Source: Siculibacillus sp.
GTDB lineage: Bacteria; Pseudomonadota; Alphaproteobacteria; Rhizobiales; Ancalomicrobiaceae
Reading direction: 5' to 3'
Assembly (NCBI GenBank): GCA_030247555.1
Contig: JAOTSD010000018.1
Span: 1 to 59,184 of the forward strand
Length of the DNA: 59,184 nt
Positions 8,659 to 16,319 of this stretch are shown here, one piece after another. A program made the translations under genes and the position numbers. The notes under the pieces were generated by a model. The model worked only from the letters and a program-made list of their open reading frames with translations, was not told the origin of the DNA and did no database searches. The stretch's first letter is position 1. Each line of letters starts with the position of its first letter.

Positions 8659-9510
8659 TCAGCCGCCGGCCCCGAGGTGTCGCCGCAGGAAGAAGACCGT
8701 GCGCTCCAAGGCGCGGTCGAGAGACGGGCGGTCGAAGCCGCGCGCGGTGGGATCGGAGGCGAAGGGACCGGCGAGCCCGGGATAGACCCAGGCCTCGAAC
8801 ACCCGGCCGGCGCCGATCATCCGCCGCTCCAACGGCTCCATCAGCGGGGCGGTGCGCGGATCGTTCTCGGCCCAATGGAACAGCACCGGCACCTTGACGG
8901 TGGCCACCTTCTCCGGCGCCGGCACCATGGCGTGGAAGACCACCGCGGCCTTCACCCGCGCTCCGGAGATGGCGAACTGGATGGCGTAGGGCCCGCCCCA
9001 GACGAAGCCGACGACCGCGATCGAGCCGTTGCACTCCGGATGCTTGGCGAGAAGATCGGCGGCGGCGTCGAGGGAGAGATGATGCTCCGCCGGGATGATG
9101 CGTGCCATCAGGTTCGAGCCCTCGTCGGACCCTTCCGGGAGGTTGAACGGGGCGAGCAGGTCGGGGAGCAGCACGACGAAGCCGTCCATGGCGAATCGCC
9201 GCGCGAGGGCACGCCAATGCGGATTTGGGCCACGTTGATCGGGGATGAGCAGGATCCCCGGCCGCTTCGGCCCGACGCGCGGGCGCACCAGCAGTCCCTT
9301 GAAGACGTGCTTGCGTACCTGGAAGGTGACGGTGTCGGCGGCGAGCCGCGGATCGAGCGGCGGTTCGATCTCTTGGGCGAGGGCCGCGGGCGCGAGGCCG
9401 ACGAGAGCCGCCACCCCGGCGAGGAAGGTCGTCACCTCGCGCCGCGTCCGGGCGCCCGGCCGGGGTGCGGCGGCGTCGTGCGGCGTCTCGGGGTGGGACG
9501 AACGGGGCAT
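8659..9510 (-). CDS. Secreted dienelactone-hydrolase-like protein lacking catalytic residues
   Basis: An alpha/beta-hydrolase of the dienelactone hydrolase family, 283 residues, with an N-terminal export signal: a twin arginine (TRREVTTFLAG), a hydrophobic core and an ALA-Q cleavage site near residue 45. In the family the nucleophile is Cys in a G-x-C-x-G-G elbow. Here the elbow reads GFVWGG, with Val in its place. The Asp of the triad is retained (ENDPRT), but the usual His in a YPGxxHxF motif is missing (YPGLAGPF). It is therefore probably a non-hydrolytic binding protein or a decayed enzyme with an intact frame. The start has a weak ribosome-binding site. It converges with the preceding glycosyltransferase gene. 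Confidence 0.85.
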   Translation of the reverse strand: MPRSSHPETPHDAAAPRPGARTRREVTTFLAGVAALVGLAPAALAQEIEPPLDPRLAADTVTFQVRKHVFKGLLVRPRVGPKRPGILLIPDQRGPNPHWRALARRFAMDGFVVLLPDLLAPFNLPEGSDEGSNLMARIIPAEHHLSLDAAADLLAKHPECNGSIAVVGFVWGGPYAIQFAISGARVKAAVVFHAMVPAPEKVATVKVPVLFHWAENDPRTAPLMEPLERRMIGAGRVFEAWVYPGLAGPFASDPTARGFDRPSLDRALERTVFFLRRHLGAGG

Positions 9511-9624
9511 CGAGGGCGAACTCGCGTGACGATGGATCGGCGGCGGGACGATTCGTCCGTTCGCCGTTGATGCCCCGGCACTATGGAGAAGACGAGGCGG
9601 AAGTTCAAAGCCGCCGGATCGTCC

Positions 9625-10263
9625 TCACGGCCGTACGAAGGCGGCGCGCTCCCGTTCCACCGCCTCGCGCACGAAGCAGCCTTCCATGTGGTCGTTGACC
9701 AGCCCCATCGATTGCATGAAGGCGTAGGCCGTGGTCGGCCCGACGAAGGCCCAGCCGCGCCTGCGCAGTTCCTTCGACAACGCCGTCGATTCGCGCGTCG
9801 TCGACATGGCGCAGACCGCCGCCTTGGTGATCCGCGGTGGCCGGCTCGCCGCCTCCGGCTCGAAGCGCCAGACGAAGCGGGCGAAGGATCCTTCCCGGTC
9901 GACGAGGTCGAGGAAGCCGCGGGCGTTGGTCAGCACCGCCTCGATCTTGCCGCGGTGGCGCACGATGCCGGGATCGGTGAGCAGCCGGTCCATGTCCTGT
10001 TCGTCGAAGCGGGCGATCCTCTCCGGATCGAAGCCGGCGAAGGCGCGGCGGAAGTTCTCCCGCTTCCGCAGGATCGTCAGCCAGGACAGGCCCGACTGGA
10101 AGCCCTCGAGGCAGAGCTTCTCGAAGAGACGGCGATCGTCGCCGACCGGTCGGCCCCATTCCTCGTCGTGATAGCGGCGATAGAGCTCGTCGTCGCCCGG
10201 CCACCAGCAGCGCGGCCGCCCGTCGCCGCCGACCGCCACACCGTCCTCGTTCGCATCCGCCAT
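9625..10263 (-). CDS. tag: DNA-3-methyladenine glycosylase I
   Basis: Removes 3-methyladenine from alkylated DNA as the first step of base excision repair. The 212-residue product shows the Tag signature: RCWWP at the N-terminus, YHDEEWG, and a C-terminal NDHMEGCFVR. The Cys near the N-terminus, the His of YHDEEWG and the H-x3-C pair match the zinc-snap ligands known in the family. ATG 10263 is chosen; a GTG directly before it (10266) is equally possible, and both share a GGAGAGG ribosome-binding site. It lies downstream of cheZ, separated by a terminator, so it is probably transcribed on its own. Confidence 0.95.
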   Translation of the reverse strand: MADANEDGVAVGGDGRPRCWWPGDDELYRRYHDEEWGRPVGDDRRLFEKLCLEGFQSGLSWLTILRKRENFRRAFAGFDPERIARFDEQDMDRLLTDPGIVRHRGKIEAVLTNARGFLDLVDREGSFARFVWRFEPEAASRPPRITKAAVCAMSTTRESTALSKELRRRGWAFVGPTTAYAFMQSMGLVNDHMEGCFVREAVERERAAFVRP

Positions 10264-10330
10264 CACGCCCTCTCCGCGCCGAACGGCCGTCGTCGATTCA
10301 CCGACGGGGAGATTAGACTGAGCGGAACAA

Positions 10331-10357
10331 AATGAAAACGGGCGCGGTGGCGCCCGT
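10331..10357 (-). terminator. Rho-independent terminator of cheZ
   Basis: Perfect 8-base GC arms (10338-10345 and 10350-10357) with a GGTG loop on the plus strand. On the minus strand the stem leads into TTTTCATTTTG. It sits about 37 bases past the cheZ stop and in front of tag. Confidence 0.85.
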
Positions 10358-10393
10358 GTTCTGGTCCGCGGGGAGCGGTGGGGGTGGCACGGC

Positions 10394-11095
10394 TCAGGCG
10401 AAGAGCGCGTCGATGTCGTCCTGGCTGGCGATGCCCTGGTCGGTGCCGAGAGCCGGGCCGTTGAGCAGCGACTGGTCGCCCATGCGGTGCTCGAGCTCGA
10501 CCTCGATCTCCTTGAAGCTCTCCACGCCGCCCCAGATCTCCATCATCTTGATGATGCGCTCCTCGACGAAGCGCAGCGTACCGACCACCTTGGTGATGCG
10601 CTGGCCGGTGAGGTCCTGGAAGTTGCAGGCTTCGAAGATCTGGACGATCTGGTCCTGGATGTCGTTGGCCAGACCCTGGTCGTCGCCCTTGAGCTTGGCG
10701 GCGAGGTTGCCGGCGCGTTCGTCGATGACCTCCGCCGCCGCGAGGATGGTCTCCGTCGCCTGTTCGGTGCCGCCGACGACGGCGTCGAGTTCGTTGGTGA
10801 CGCGCGACAGTTCCTGTCCGTTGCAGCCCGAGACGTGCAGCGTCGCGATCTCGCGTTTGGTGCGATTGATCGCTTCGTAGATGAGGTCCATCTCGGCCTT
10901 GATCTTCAACGCCTCGTGCTGGTCGCGACGCAATTGCTCGAGCGCCTTCTCGCTCAGTTCCTGCGTCGGCTGGACCAGCGCGCGCAGCGAGCGCACCTCG
11001 GCGAGGAGTTCGCGATGGCGGTCCTCGGCGCGATCACCCGGTCCGTTCACGCCTCCGGCGAGCGCCTCGATACGGAACATCTTTCTCGCGGCCAT
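10394..11095 (-). CDS. cheZ: CheZ-type chemotaxis phosphatase
   Basis: Predicted to dephosphorylate CheY and so tune flagellar switching. The 233-residue protein is mostly alpha-helical with a long helical hairpin. The catalytic motif of CheZ appears as CNFQDLTGQRI near residues 160-170, which supplies the Asp and Gln used for catalysis. The C-terminus ends in ASQDDIDALFA, matching the CheY-binding tail of CheZ. ATG 11095 follows a GGGG stretch. No other chemotaxis or flagellar gene is adjacent, so it is encoded as a single gene apart from the chemoreceptor at 39-40.7 kb. Confidence 0.9.
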   Translation of the reverse strand: MAARKMFRIEALAGGVNGPGDRAEDRHRELLAEVRSLRALVQPTQELSEKALEQLRRDQHEALKIKAEMDLIYEAINRTKREIATLHVSGCNGQELSRVTNELDAVVGGTEQATETILAAAEVIDERAGNLAAKLKGDDQGLANDIQDQIVQIFEACNFQDLTGQRITKVVGTLRFVEERIIKMMEIWGGVESFKEIEVELEHRMGDQSLLNGPALGTDQGIASQDDIDALFA

Positions 11096-11412
11096 GAGTG
11101 CCCCTGCGCCTCTCGGCTTCCTTCGTCACTTGCCGAAAATGGTTAGCCGCTCGACCTTAAAGAATCGTTCTTGGTGATCCGCCGAGGCGTCGGAAACACG
11201 AGCGGTCGGTCGGAGATCTCCGGAATGTGGGCGTAACTCTCCGGTAACCATGACGAAACCTTTCCACGATCGATCGAGTCGCGGTGGAATTCGTTCACCA
11301 TTCCGTGGCGAGCGACACCGCATGCTCGAAACGGATGCCGCCTCCGCCTCCGCCCGATCGCCGGGCGCCTCGCGGGCGGTGCCGTGGTTTCGTTCCTGTT
11401 CCGAGTACGACG
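11096..11412. other. Divergent regulatory gap between cheZ and an L,D-transpeptidase
   Basis: This gap of 317 bases has no convincing gene. It must hold promoters for cheZ (minus) and the transpeptidase (plus). Small symmetrical elements are visible: AAGAA-TCG-TTCTT at 11160-11172 and GGAAT...ATTCC at 11286-11304. I could not place a clear -35/-10 pair or a perfect CtrA box. Confidence 0.4.
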
Positions 11413-12141
11413 ATGACCCGTTCGAGCCTTCTCCTCGCGAGCACCGGCGCCGTGCTCGCCGTCATCGCGCCGCCTGCGCATGCCGAGAGCCGTTATGCCG
11501 CTCGCCCGCCGGTGGTTCTCTCCCCGGACCTCGCCGGCCCGTGGATCATGCAACTGCGGCCGAGCTACCGGGACGTCACCGGTCCGGTCGTCTACGCTCC
11601 GCCGACGCCGCGGGAAGCGGTGGCGAGCCGTTACGCCGCGCCGGTGCGACAGGCCGCGGTCGAACCGCAGGACGGTCGCCGCACCGCCGACGCCATCGAT
11701 CCGAAATTCCTGCCGACCGAGGTCGATTGGGACGGCAAGCAGGCCCCCGGCACCATCGTCGTCGACACGGGATCGCGGCACCTCTACCTGGTGCAGGCCG
11801 GCGGCAAGGCGCGCCGTTACGGCGTCGGCGTCGGCCGCCCTGGCTTCCAGTGGGCGGGCAGCCACACCATCACCCGCAAGGCGGAATGGCCCGATTGGCG
11901 CCCGCCGGCGGCGATGCTGAAACGCAAGCCTGAACTGCCGCACTACATGGCTGGCGGCCCGGACAACCCGCTCGGCGCGCGTGCCCTCTATCTCGGCTCG
12001 ACCGAATACCGGATCCACGGCTCGAACGAGCCCTGGACCATCGGCAAGGCCGTCTCCTCGGGTTGCATCCGCATGCGCAACGAGGACGTCACCGACCTCT
12101 ACGGCCGCGTCGGCGTCGGCACCCGAGTGATGGTGCTCTGA
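11413..12141 (+). CDS. Secreted L,D-transpeptidase (YkuD domain)
   Basis: Predicted periplasmic enzyme that makes 3-3 peptidoglycan cross-links or attaches proteins to the wall. The 242-residue product begins with a signal peptide ending at AHA (residue about 24). The YkuD domain occupies roughly residues 110-242. Its catalytic signature is intact: HGSNEPW, then SSGCIRMRNEDV with the nucleophilic Cys. The longer open frame upstream (from 11284) has poor coding character, and the signal peptide fixes the start at 11413. It converges with the DUF2189 gene and shares a terminator with it. Confidence 0.92.
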   Translation: MTRSSLLLASTGAVLAVIAPPAHAESRYAARPPVVLSPDLAGPWIMQLRPSYRDVTGPVVYAPPTPREAVASRYAAPVRQAAVEPQDGRRTADAIDPKFLPTEVDWDGKQAPGTIVVDTGSRHLYLVQAGGKARRYGVGVGRPGFQWAGSHTITRKAEWPDWRPPAAMLKRKPELPHYMAGGPDNPLGARALYLGSTEYRIHGSNEPWTIGKAVSSGCIRMRNEDVTDLYGRVGVGTRVMVL

Positions 12142-12174
12142 CCCGATCGATCGTCCGCGTCGTCGACCGCGCAT

Positions 12175-12215
12175 GAAGAAGCCCCGGGGAGCGAGACCGC
12201 CTCCCGGGGCTCTTC
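12175..12215. terminator. Convergent terminator
   Basis: A stem of GCCCCGGG (12181-12188) with CCCGGGGC (12203-12210) is extended by GAAGA/TCTTC with one bulged A. It lies between the convergent transpeptidase and DUF2189 genes and can serve both. Confidence 0.8.
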
Positions 12216-12233
12216 ATTCGGTCGGGTGCCGGT

Positions 12234-13028
12234 TCAGCCGACGACGGCGCGGCGATAGAGATGCCAGGTGGCGTGGCCGAGCACCGGCAGGACGATGATC
12301 AGGCCGAGGAACATCGGCAGGATGGCGACGCCGAGCAAGGTGGCGACGAAGATGCCCCAGCCGAGCATCACCAGCGGCGCGGCGAACACCGCCCGGATCG
12401 AGGTGATCATCGCCGTGACGAAGTCGACGTCGCGATCGAGCAGCATCGGATAGGCGATGACGCTGACCGAGAAGATGACGGTGGCCATGACGGCGCCGAT
12501 CACGTTGCCGGTGACGAGGAAGGCGATGCCGCGCGGGGTCGAGACGATCGCCGTGATGATGTCGGTCTCGCCGAGCGACGAGATGCCGAAGAACAACGCG
12601 TAGACGAAGCCCGCGGCGTATACCCAAGCGATCATGCCGAAGGCGCTGACCAGGGCCATGTAGCCGAGTTCGCGCCGTGCGTGCGCCGGCACCCGCCCGA
12701 GAAGCGCACCCACCGACGTGTCCTCGCCCGTGGCGAGTCGGCGGCTGGTCTCGTAGACGCCGACTGCGGCGAAGGGCGCCACCAGCGCGAAGCCGGCGGC
12801 GAACGGATAGGCCAGGAACATGAAGTCGAAGGAGGTCGCCGCCCAGAACAGGATGTTGCCGGCGAGAGCGTAGATCACCCCGATCATCAGCCCCATCGCC
12901 GGGGCGGCGCGTAGGTCGCGCAATCCGTCGGACAGGGCCGCGGAGATGTCGTCGACGGTGATAGCGCGAACCTCGGGTTCGGCGACGGCGATTCCCGGTG
13001 GCGTATTCCCGATCACGAGTTCGCTCAT
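12234..13028 (-). CDS. DUF2189 integral membrane protein
   Basis: A 264-residue membrane protein of the DUF2189 family, whose role is unknown. About six or seven hydrophobic helices are visible. The C-terminal signature YPMLLDRDVDFVTAM followed by LPVLGHATWHLYRR is typical of the family. The N-terminal 35 residues are soluble. ATG 13028 has a GCGAGGTAG ribosome-binding stretch. It is divergent from a cytochrome c gene; an old link of such proteins to respiratory membranes is only suggestive. Confidence 0.85.
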   Translation of the reverse strand: MSELVIGNTPPGIAVAEPEVRAITVDDISAALSDGLRDLRAAPAMGLMIGVIYALAGNILFWAATSFDFMFLAYPFAAGFALVAPFAAVGVYETSRRLATGEDTSVGALLGRVPAHARRELGYMALVSAFGMIAWVYAAGFVYALFFGISSLGETDIITAIVSTPRGIAFLVTGNVIGAVMATVIFSVSVIAYPMLLDRDVDFVTAMITSIRAVFAAPLVMLGWGIFVATLLGVAILPMFLGLIIVLPVLGHATWHLYRRAVVG

Positions 13029-13382
13029 TTCTCTACCTCGCCCTGATGGCCTCGCCTTGTGGACGACGAGTGCCTCGTGCGACAGAGTGCCACAGATCGT
13101 ACGTATTTCAACCGATTCACTCCGCCGAAAGCCTCCAGAGAGGTCACGTCATCGAGAAAATTAGACGTCCAGAATATGTTGGGCCGGAACAATATTCTCA
13201 CGCCATCCCCCGCCGATGCCCCCGATCGAGAATCGGGCGGCGGAATCCAACAGGATCTCCTGTCCAAAAGGCAGAATCCGGGGTCTCGAATTGGTCCAAT
13301 TTCCTGATATGAAGTCACCCCGACGTCGCATAGACGTGCCGACCGGAATTAGATCCCGATCATCACGCCTCGGAGTGAAGAG
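13029..13382. other. AT-richer divergent gap upstream of cytochrome c
   Basis: The gap is 354 bases and has more A and T than its surroundings. I see no supported gene; the open frames here on both strands lack start signals and family resemblance. It should hold promoters for DUF2189 (minus) and cytochrome c (plus). The best structure is the inverted repeat at 13171-13198. Confidence 0.5.
13171..13198. promoter_or_regulatory. Inverted repeat with TTG-N8-CAA core
   Basis: AGAATAT (13171-13177) is mirrored exactly by ATATTCT (13192-13198). Inside it sits TTG-N8-CAA at 13179-13192, the spacing of FNR/FixK half sites, but the flanking bases (G and A) do not match the consensus. It could be an operator for either divergent gene. 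Confidence 0.4.
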
Positions 13383-13781
13383 ATGAAGAAGGTTGTCCTG
13401 TTCGCCGCCCTCGGCCTCGTCGCCGCCACCGGCACCGCTTTCGCCGCCGACGTCGCCGCCGGCGAGAAGGCGTTCGCCAAGTGCAAGATCTGCCACGCCA
13501 TCGGCGAAGGTGCCACCAACAAGGTCGGCCCGCAGCTGAACGGCGTCGACGGCCGCAAGATGGCCTCGGTCGAGGGCTTCAAGGGCTACGGCTCCGACCT
13601 CAAGGGCATGGGCGACGCCGGCAAGGTGTGGAACGCCGCCGAACTGGCCAAGTACGTGACCGACCCCAAGGCCTTCAACCCGGGCACCAAGATGGCCTTC
13701 GCCGGCATCAAGGACGCCACCGAGCTCGAGAACGTCGTCGCCTACGTCCTGCAGTTCGGCGCCGACGGCAAGAAGAAGTGA
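13383..13781 (+). CDS. Periplasmic class I cytochrome c
   Basis: A small soluble electron carrier of the cytochrome c2/c550 type, 132 residues with signal peptide. The signal peptide ends at AFA-A near residue 22. Haem attachment is CKICH at about residue 38, and the distal Met ligand lies in GTKMAF near residue 107. The GPQLNGVDGRK segment fits class I cytochromes. A GGAG ribosome-binding site precedes ATG 13383. It is a single-gene unit with two hairpins after it. Likely partners are the bc1 complex and terminal oxidases encoded elsewhere. Confidence 0.95.
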   Translation: MKKVVLFAALGLVAATGTAFAADVAAGEKAFAKCKICHAIGEGATNKVGPQLNGVDGRKMASVEGFKGYGSDLKGMGDAGKVWNAAELAKYVTDPKAFNPGTKMAFAGIKDATELENVVAYVLQFGADGKKK

Positions 13782-13824
13782 TCGATCGGGTCTCGATCGG
13801 CGCCTCGCGGCGACGATGAAATCG

Positions 13825-13850
13825 CGATCGCGGTCTTTCGGCCGCGATCG
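13825..13850 (+). terminator. Hairpin after the cytochrome c gene
   Basis: Arms CGATCGCGG (13825-13833) and CCGCGATCG (13842-13850) pair perfectly around an 8-base loop, 44 bases past the stop. No T run follows. Confidence 0.55.
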
Positions 13851-13866
13851 AACCGAATGGAACGTG

Positions 13867-13892
13867 AGGCCCCGGGAGCGATCTCGGGGCCT
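13867..13892 (-). terminator. Hairpin after the DUF3422 gene
   Basis: AGGCCCCG (13867-13874) pairs with CGGGGCCT (13885-13892). It lies 20 bases beyond the DUF3422 stop on the minus strand and probably terminates that gene. Confidence 0.55.
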
Positions 13893-13911
13893 TCGTCATT
13901 CCGGGCGGCGC

Positions 13912-15246
13912 TCAATGCTCGCCGTCCGGCGCGTGCGCCCTGCGGATCGAGCGCACCACCCAGAAGACCCCGGCGAGCACCAGCGGCACGGCGATGCCGG
14001 TCGCCACGTTCGGGTCGACCGGCAGGAGATGGGCCTCCTTCGCCGCCTTGAAGACGTAGCCGAGGAGGCCGACGACGTAGTAGCTCACCGCCGCCACCGA
14101 CAGGCCTTCGACCGTCTGCTGGAGGAGGAGCTGCTGGCGCGCCCGCTTGTTCATCGATTCGAGCAGGTCGCGGTTCTGCTGTTCGAGATCGACGTCGACC
14201 CGGGTCCGCAGCAGTTGCGCCGTCCGCGACGCCCGCCGCGACAGGTCGGCCATCCGCTCGGCGATGCCGTTGACGGTGCGCATCGCCGGCTTCGACCGGC
14301 GGGCGAGGAAACTCGCCCAGGTCGAGTGTCCGGGAACGCCGCGCTCGTCGAGCACCGCCAGCCGGTCGGTGACGATCTGGTCGTAGGCGCGCGTCGCCCC
14401 GATTCGGTAGGAGGCCTCGGCGGCGAGGTTCTCCACCTCGGCGCTCAGCGACGAGAGCCGCTCGAGCAGGCCGCGATTGGCGACGAGCCCTTCCGAGGCG
14501 CGCAGCTCGGAGGTGACGGCGGAGAGTTCGCGCTCCAGCCGGTACACCTCGGGCCCGAGTGACTGCGCCAGCGGCAGGCCGAGCATCGCCAGCGTCCGAT
14601 AGGTCTCGATCTCCATCAGCCGCTGCGCCAGCGCGCCGGCCTGCTGCGCCGTCAGACCGCGATCGAGCAGCAGGATGCGGGTACGCCCGTCGCCGTCCTG
14701 GCGGAAGTCGGTGAGCGCCACGACCGCGCCGGCGTAGGCTTCGGAGATGCACAGGCTCGCCGGATCGAAGGCCGCCGCCGCCGTGGCGAGGTCGTCCGCT
14801 GCGGCGAGGAGGTCGACGCGCGCGGCGACGAGCAACGGCCCGGGCTGCTCGAAGTCGACGCCGAACGGGTGATTCGACGGCAACGGTCCGAAAGGCGGTG
14901 CGCCCACGGCGAGCGGTCCGTCCCAGGTGTAGGTGATGAATTCGGCGTGGCGCTCCCATGCGAGCGTGCCGCCGGCGAAGGCCACCACGTGGTGGCGCGC
15001 CTCCGGCCCCGGTCCCGGCGCCCCGCGCGCCCGGCAGAACCGCTCGAGGAAGGCGCGGTCCTTGTCCACCGCCCGCCGGTCGGCGGCGAAGGCGTGATGG
15101 AGGAAGACGCGCGGCGGCCGGGCGGGGCGGAACGGCCGGGCGTGGATCTCGCCGACGATCTCGGCGCGCTGCGGGTGGGGGGCGAAACCGCGGGGAGCCT
15201 GCACCACCGGGGCGTCGGCGGGGCTCGGCTCGTCGGCAACCGTCAT
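13912..15246 (-). CDS. DUF3422 membrane-anchored protein
   Basis: A 444-residue member of the DUF3422 family, function unknown. The family signature EIHARPFRPAR appears near residue 33. A long helical, partly coiled region spans roughly residues 210-390. Two hydrophobic segments near the C-terminus (around 395-415 and 420-435) suggest a hairpin anchor with most of the protein in the cytoplasm. The gene is divergent from the lactate-oxidation operon, but no functional tie is evident from sequence. Confidence 0.85.
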   Translation of the reverse strand: MTVADEPSPADAPVVQAPRGFAPHPQRAEIVGEIHARPFRPARPPRVFLHHAFAADRRAVDKDRAFLERFCRARGAPGPGPEARHHVVAFAGGTLAWERHAEFITYTWDGPLAVGAPPFGPLPSNHPFGVDFEQPGPLLVAARVDLLAAADDLATAAAAFDPASLCISEAYAGAVVALTDFRQDGDGRTRILLLDRGLTAQQAGALAQRLMEIETYRTLAMLGLPLAQSLGPEVYRLERELSAVTSELRASEGLVANRGLLERLSSLSAEVENLAAEASYRIGATRAYDQIVTDRLAVLDERGVPGHSTWASFLARRSKPAMRTVNGIAERMADLSRRASRTAQLLRTRVDVDLEQQNRDLLESMNKRARQQLLLQQTVEGLSVAAVSYYVVGLLGYVFKAAKEAHLLPVDPNVATGIAVPLVLAGVFWVVRSIRRAHAPDGEH

Positions 15247-15378
15247 CTTGGCGTGGTCTCCGAACGAGGACTGCGCCGACCATCTCGCGTCGCCGCCCTC
15301 GCCGCAAGCCGTCGTCGTCCCGAGGGCGGCACGACGCCGCAGTCCTCACGAGGCGGCCTCTCCCGCGGCGGCGTCGGT

Positions 15379-15397
15379 TGGCAAGAAAATCTTACCA
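15379..15397 (+). promoter_or_regulatory. Possible operator of the lactate operon
   Basis: TGGCAAG (15379-15385) and CTTACCA (15391-15397) form an inverted repeat with one mismatch around AAAAT, just upstream of the -35 element. TGG...CCA symmetry resembles sites of GntR-family lactate regulators, but no such regulator is encoded in the window. Confidence 0.4.
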
Positions 15398-15403
15398 CAC
15401 GGT

Positions 15404-15432
15404 TTGACGCTTCCCCATGGCCGATCTATGGT
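15404..15432 (+). promoter_or_regulatory. Sigma-70-type promoter of lldEFG
   Basis: TTGACG (15404-15409) and TATGGT (15427-15432) are separated by exactly 17 bases. The lldE start is about 100 bases downstream. This is the clearest housekeeping promoter I could read in the window. Confidence 0.6.
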
Positions 15433-15531
15433 CCACCTTCGCGCGGGGTCGCGTGCACGGCCGCCGACGTCCGTCGGCGCGACGGCCCCGCCCGCCCGCC
15501 GCAACCCCGTCCGCTTTCCCGAGAGATCCGC

Positions 15532-16317
15532 ATGAGTGAGCCCGGTTCCGCCTCCCGTCCCAAGGTCGCGCTGTTCGTCACCTGCCTCGTCGATCTCTTC
15601 CGCCCGACCGTCGGTTTCGCCGCGGTCAAGCTGATCGAGGACGCCGGCTGCGAGGTGGTGGTACCGGCGGCGCAGACCTGCTGCGGCCAGCCCGCCTTCA
15701 ATTCGGGCGACCGCAAGGACGCGGCCGCGCTGGCGAAGAAGGTGATCGAGACCTTCGAGGGCTACGATCACCTCGTCGCCCCCTCCGGCTCCTGCGCCGG
15801 CCACATCGCCACCCACTACGTCGAACTCTTCGACGACGGCGACCCGTGGAAGGCGCGCGCCGAGCGCCTCGCCGCAAAGAGCCACGAACTCGTCTCCTTC
15901 CTCGTCGACGTCCTCGGCGTCACCGCGACCGGGGCGAAGTTCGACGGCACCGTCACCTATCACGACAGTTGCTCGGGCCTGCGCGAACTCGGCGTCGCGG
16001 ACCAGCCGCGCAAGCTCCTCGCCGCGGTCGACGGCCTGACGCTGACCGAGATGAAGGACCCCGACGTCTGTTGCGGCTTCGGCGGCGCCTTCGCGGTGAA
16101 GTATTCCGATCTCTCCGGAGCCATCGTCGACAAGAAGGCCGACAACGTCGTCGACACCGGCGCCGCGACGCTGCTCGCCGGCGACATGGGCTGCCTGATG
16201 AACATGGCCGGCCGGCTCTCCCGCAAGGGCGCGAAGGTCGAGGTCCGCCACGTCGCCGAGGTGCTCGCCGGCATGGCCGACGGCCCGGCGATCGGCGCCG
16301 GCAAGAAGGGGGCCTGA
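15532..16317 (+). CDS. lldE: L-lactate dehydrogenase complex subunit LldE/LutA
   Basis: First subunit of the three-part iron-sulfur L-lactate oxidase (LldEFG, LutABC) that turns L-lactate into pyruvate at the membrane. The 261-residue product has two cysteine-rich CCG domains: AQTCCGQPAFNSGD near residue 50 and PDVCCGFGGAFAVKYSD near residue 182, each with the paired cysteines typical of heterodisulfide-reductase-like subunits. The N-terminus VALFVTCLVDLFRPTVGF is characteristic. ATG 15532 lies about 100 bases after a good promoter. The lldF start follows 2 bases after the stop. Confidence 0.95.
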   Translation: MSEPGSASRPKVALFVTCLVDLFRPTVGFAAVKLIEDAGCEVVVPAAQTCCGQPAFNSGDRKDAAALAKKVIETFEGYDHLVAPSGSCAGHIATHYVELFDDGDPWKARAERLAAKSHELVSFLVDVLGVTATGAKFDGTVTYHDSCSGLRELGVADQPRKLLAAVDGLTLTEMKDPDVCCGFGGAFAVKYSDLSGAIVDKKADNVVDTGAATLLAGDMGCLMNMAGRLSRKGAKVEVRHVAEVLAGMADGPAIGAGKKGA

Positions 16318-16319
16318 CG

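Noticed and set aside
11096-11180. CtrA box upstream of cheZ
   Set aside because: TTAA and TAACC elements are present on the minus strand but their spacing is 11 bases, not 7.
13179-13192. Calling TTG-N8-CAA before cytochrome c a true FixK box
   Set aside because: The bases next to the half sites do not match the consensus, so it is reported only as an inverted repeat.
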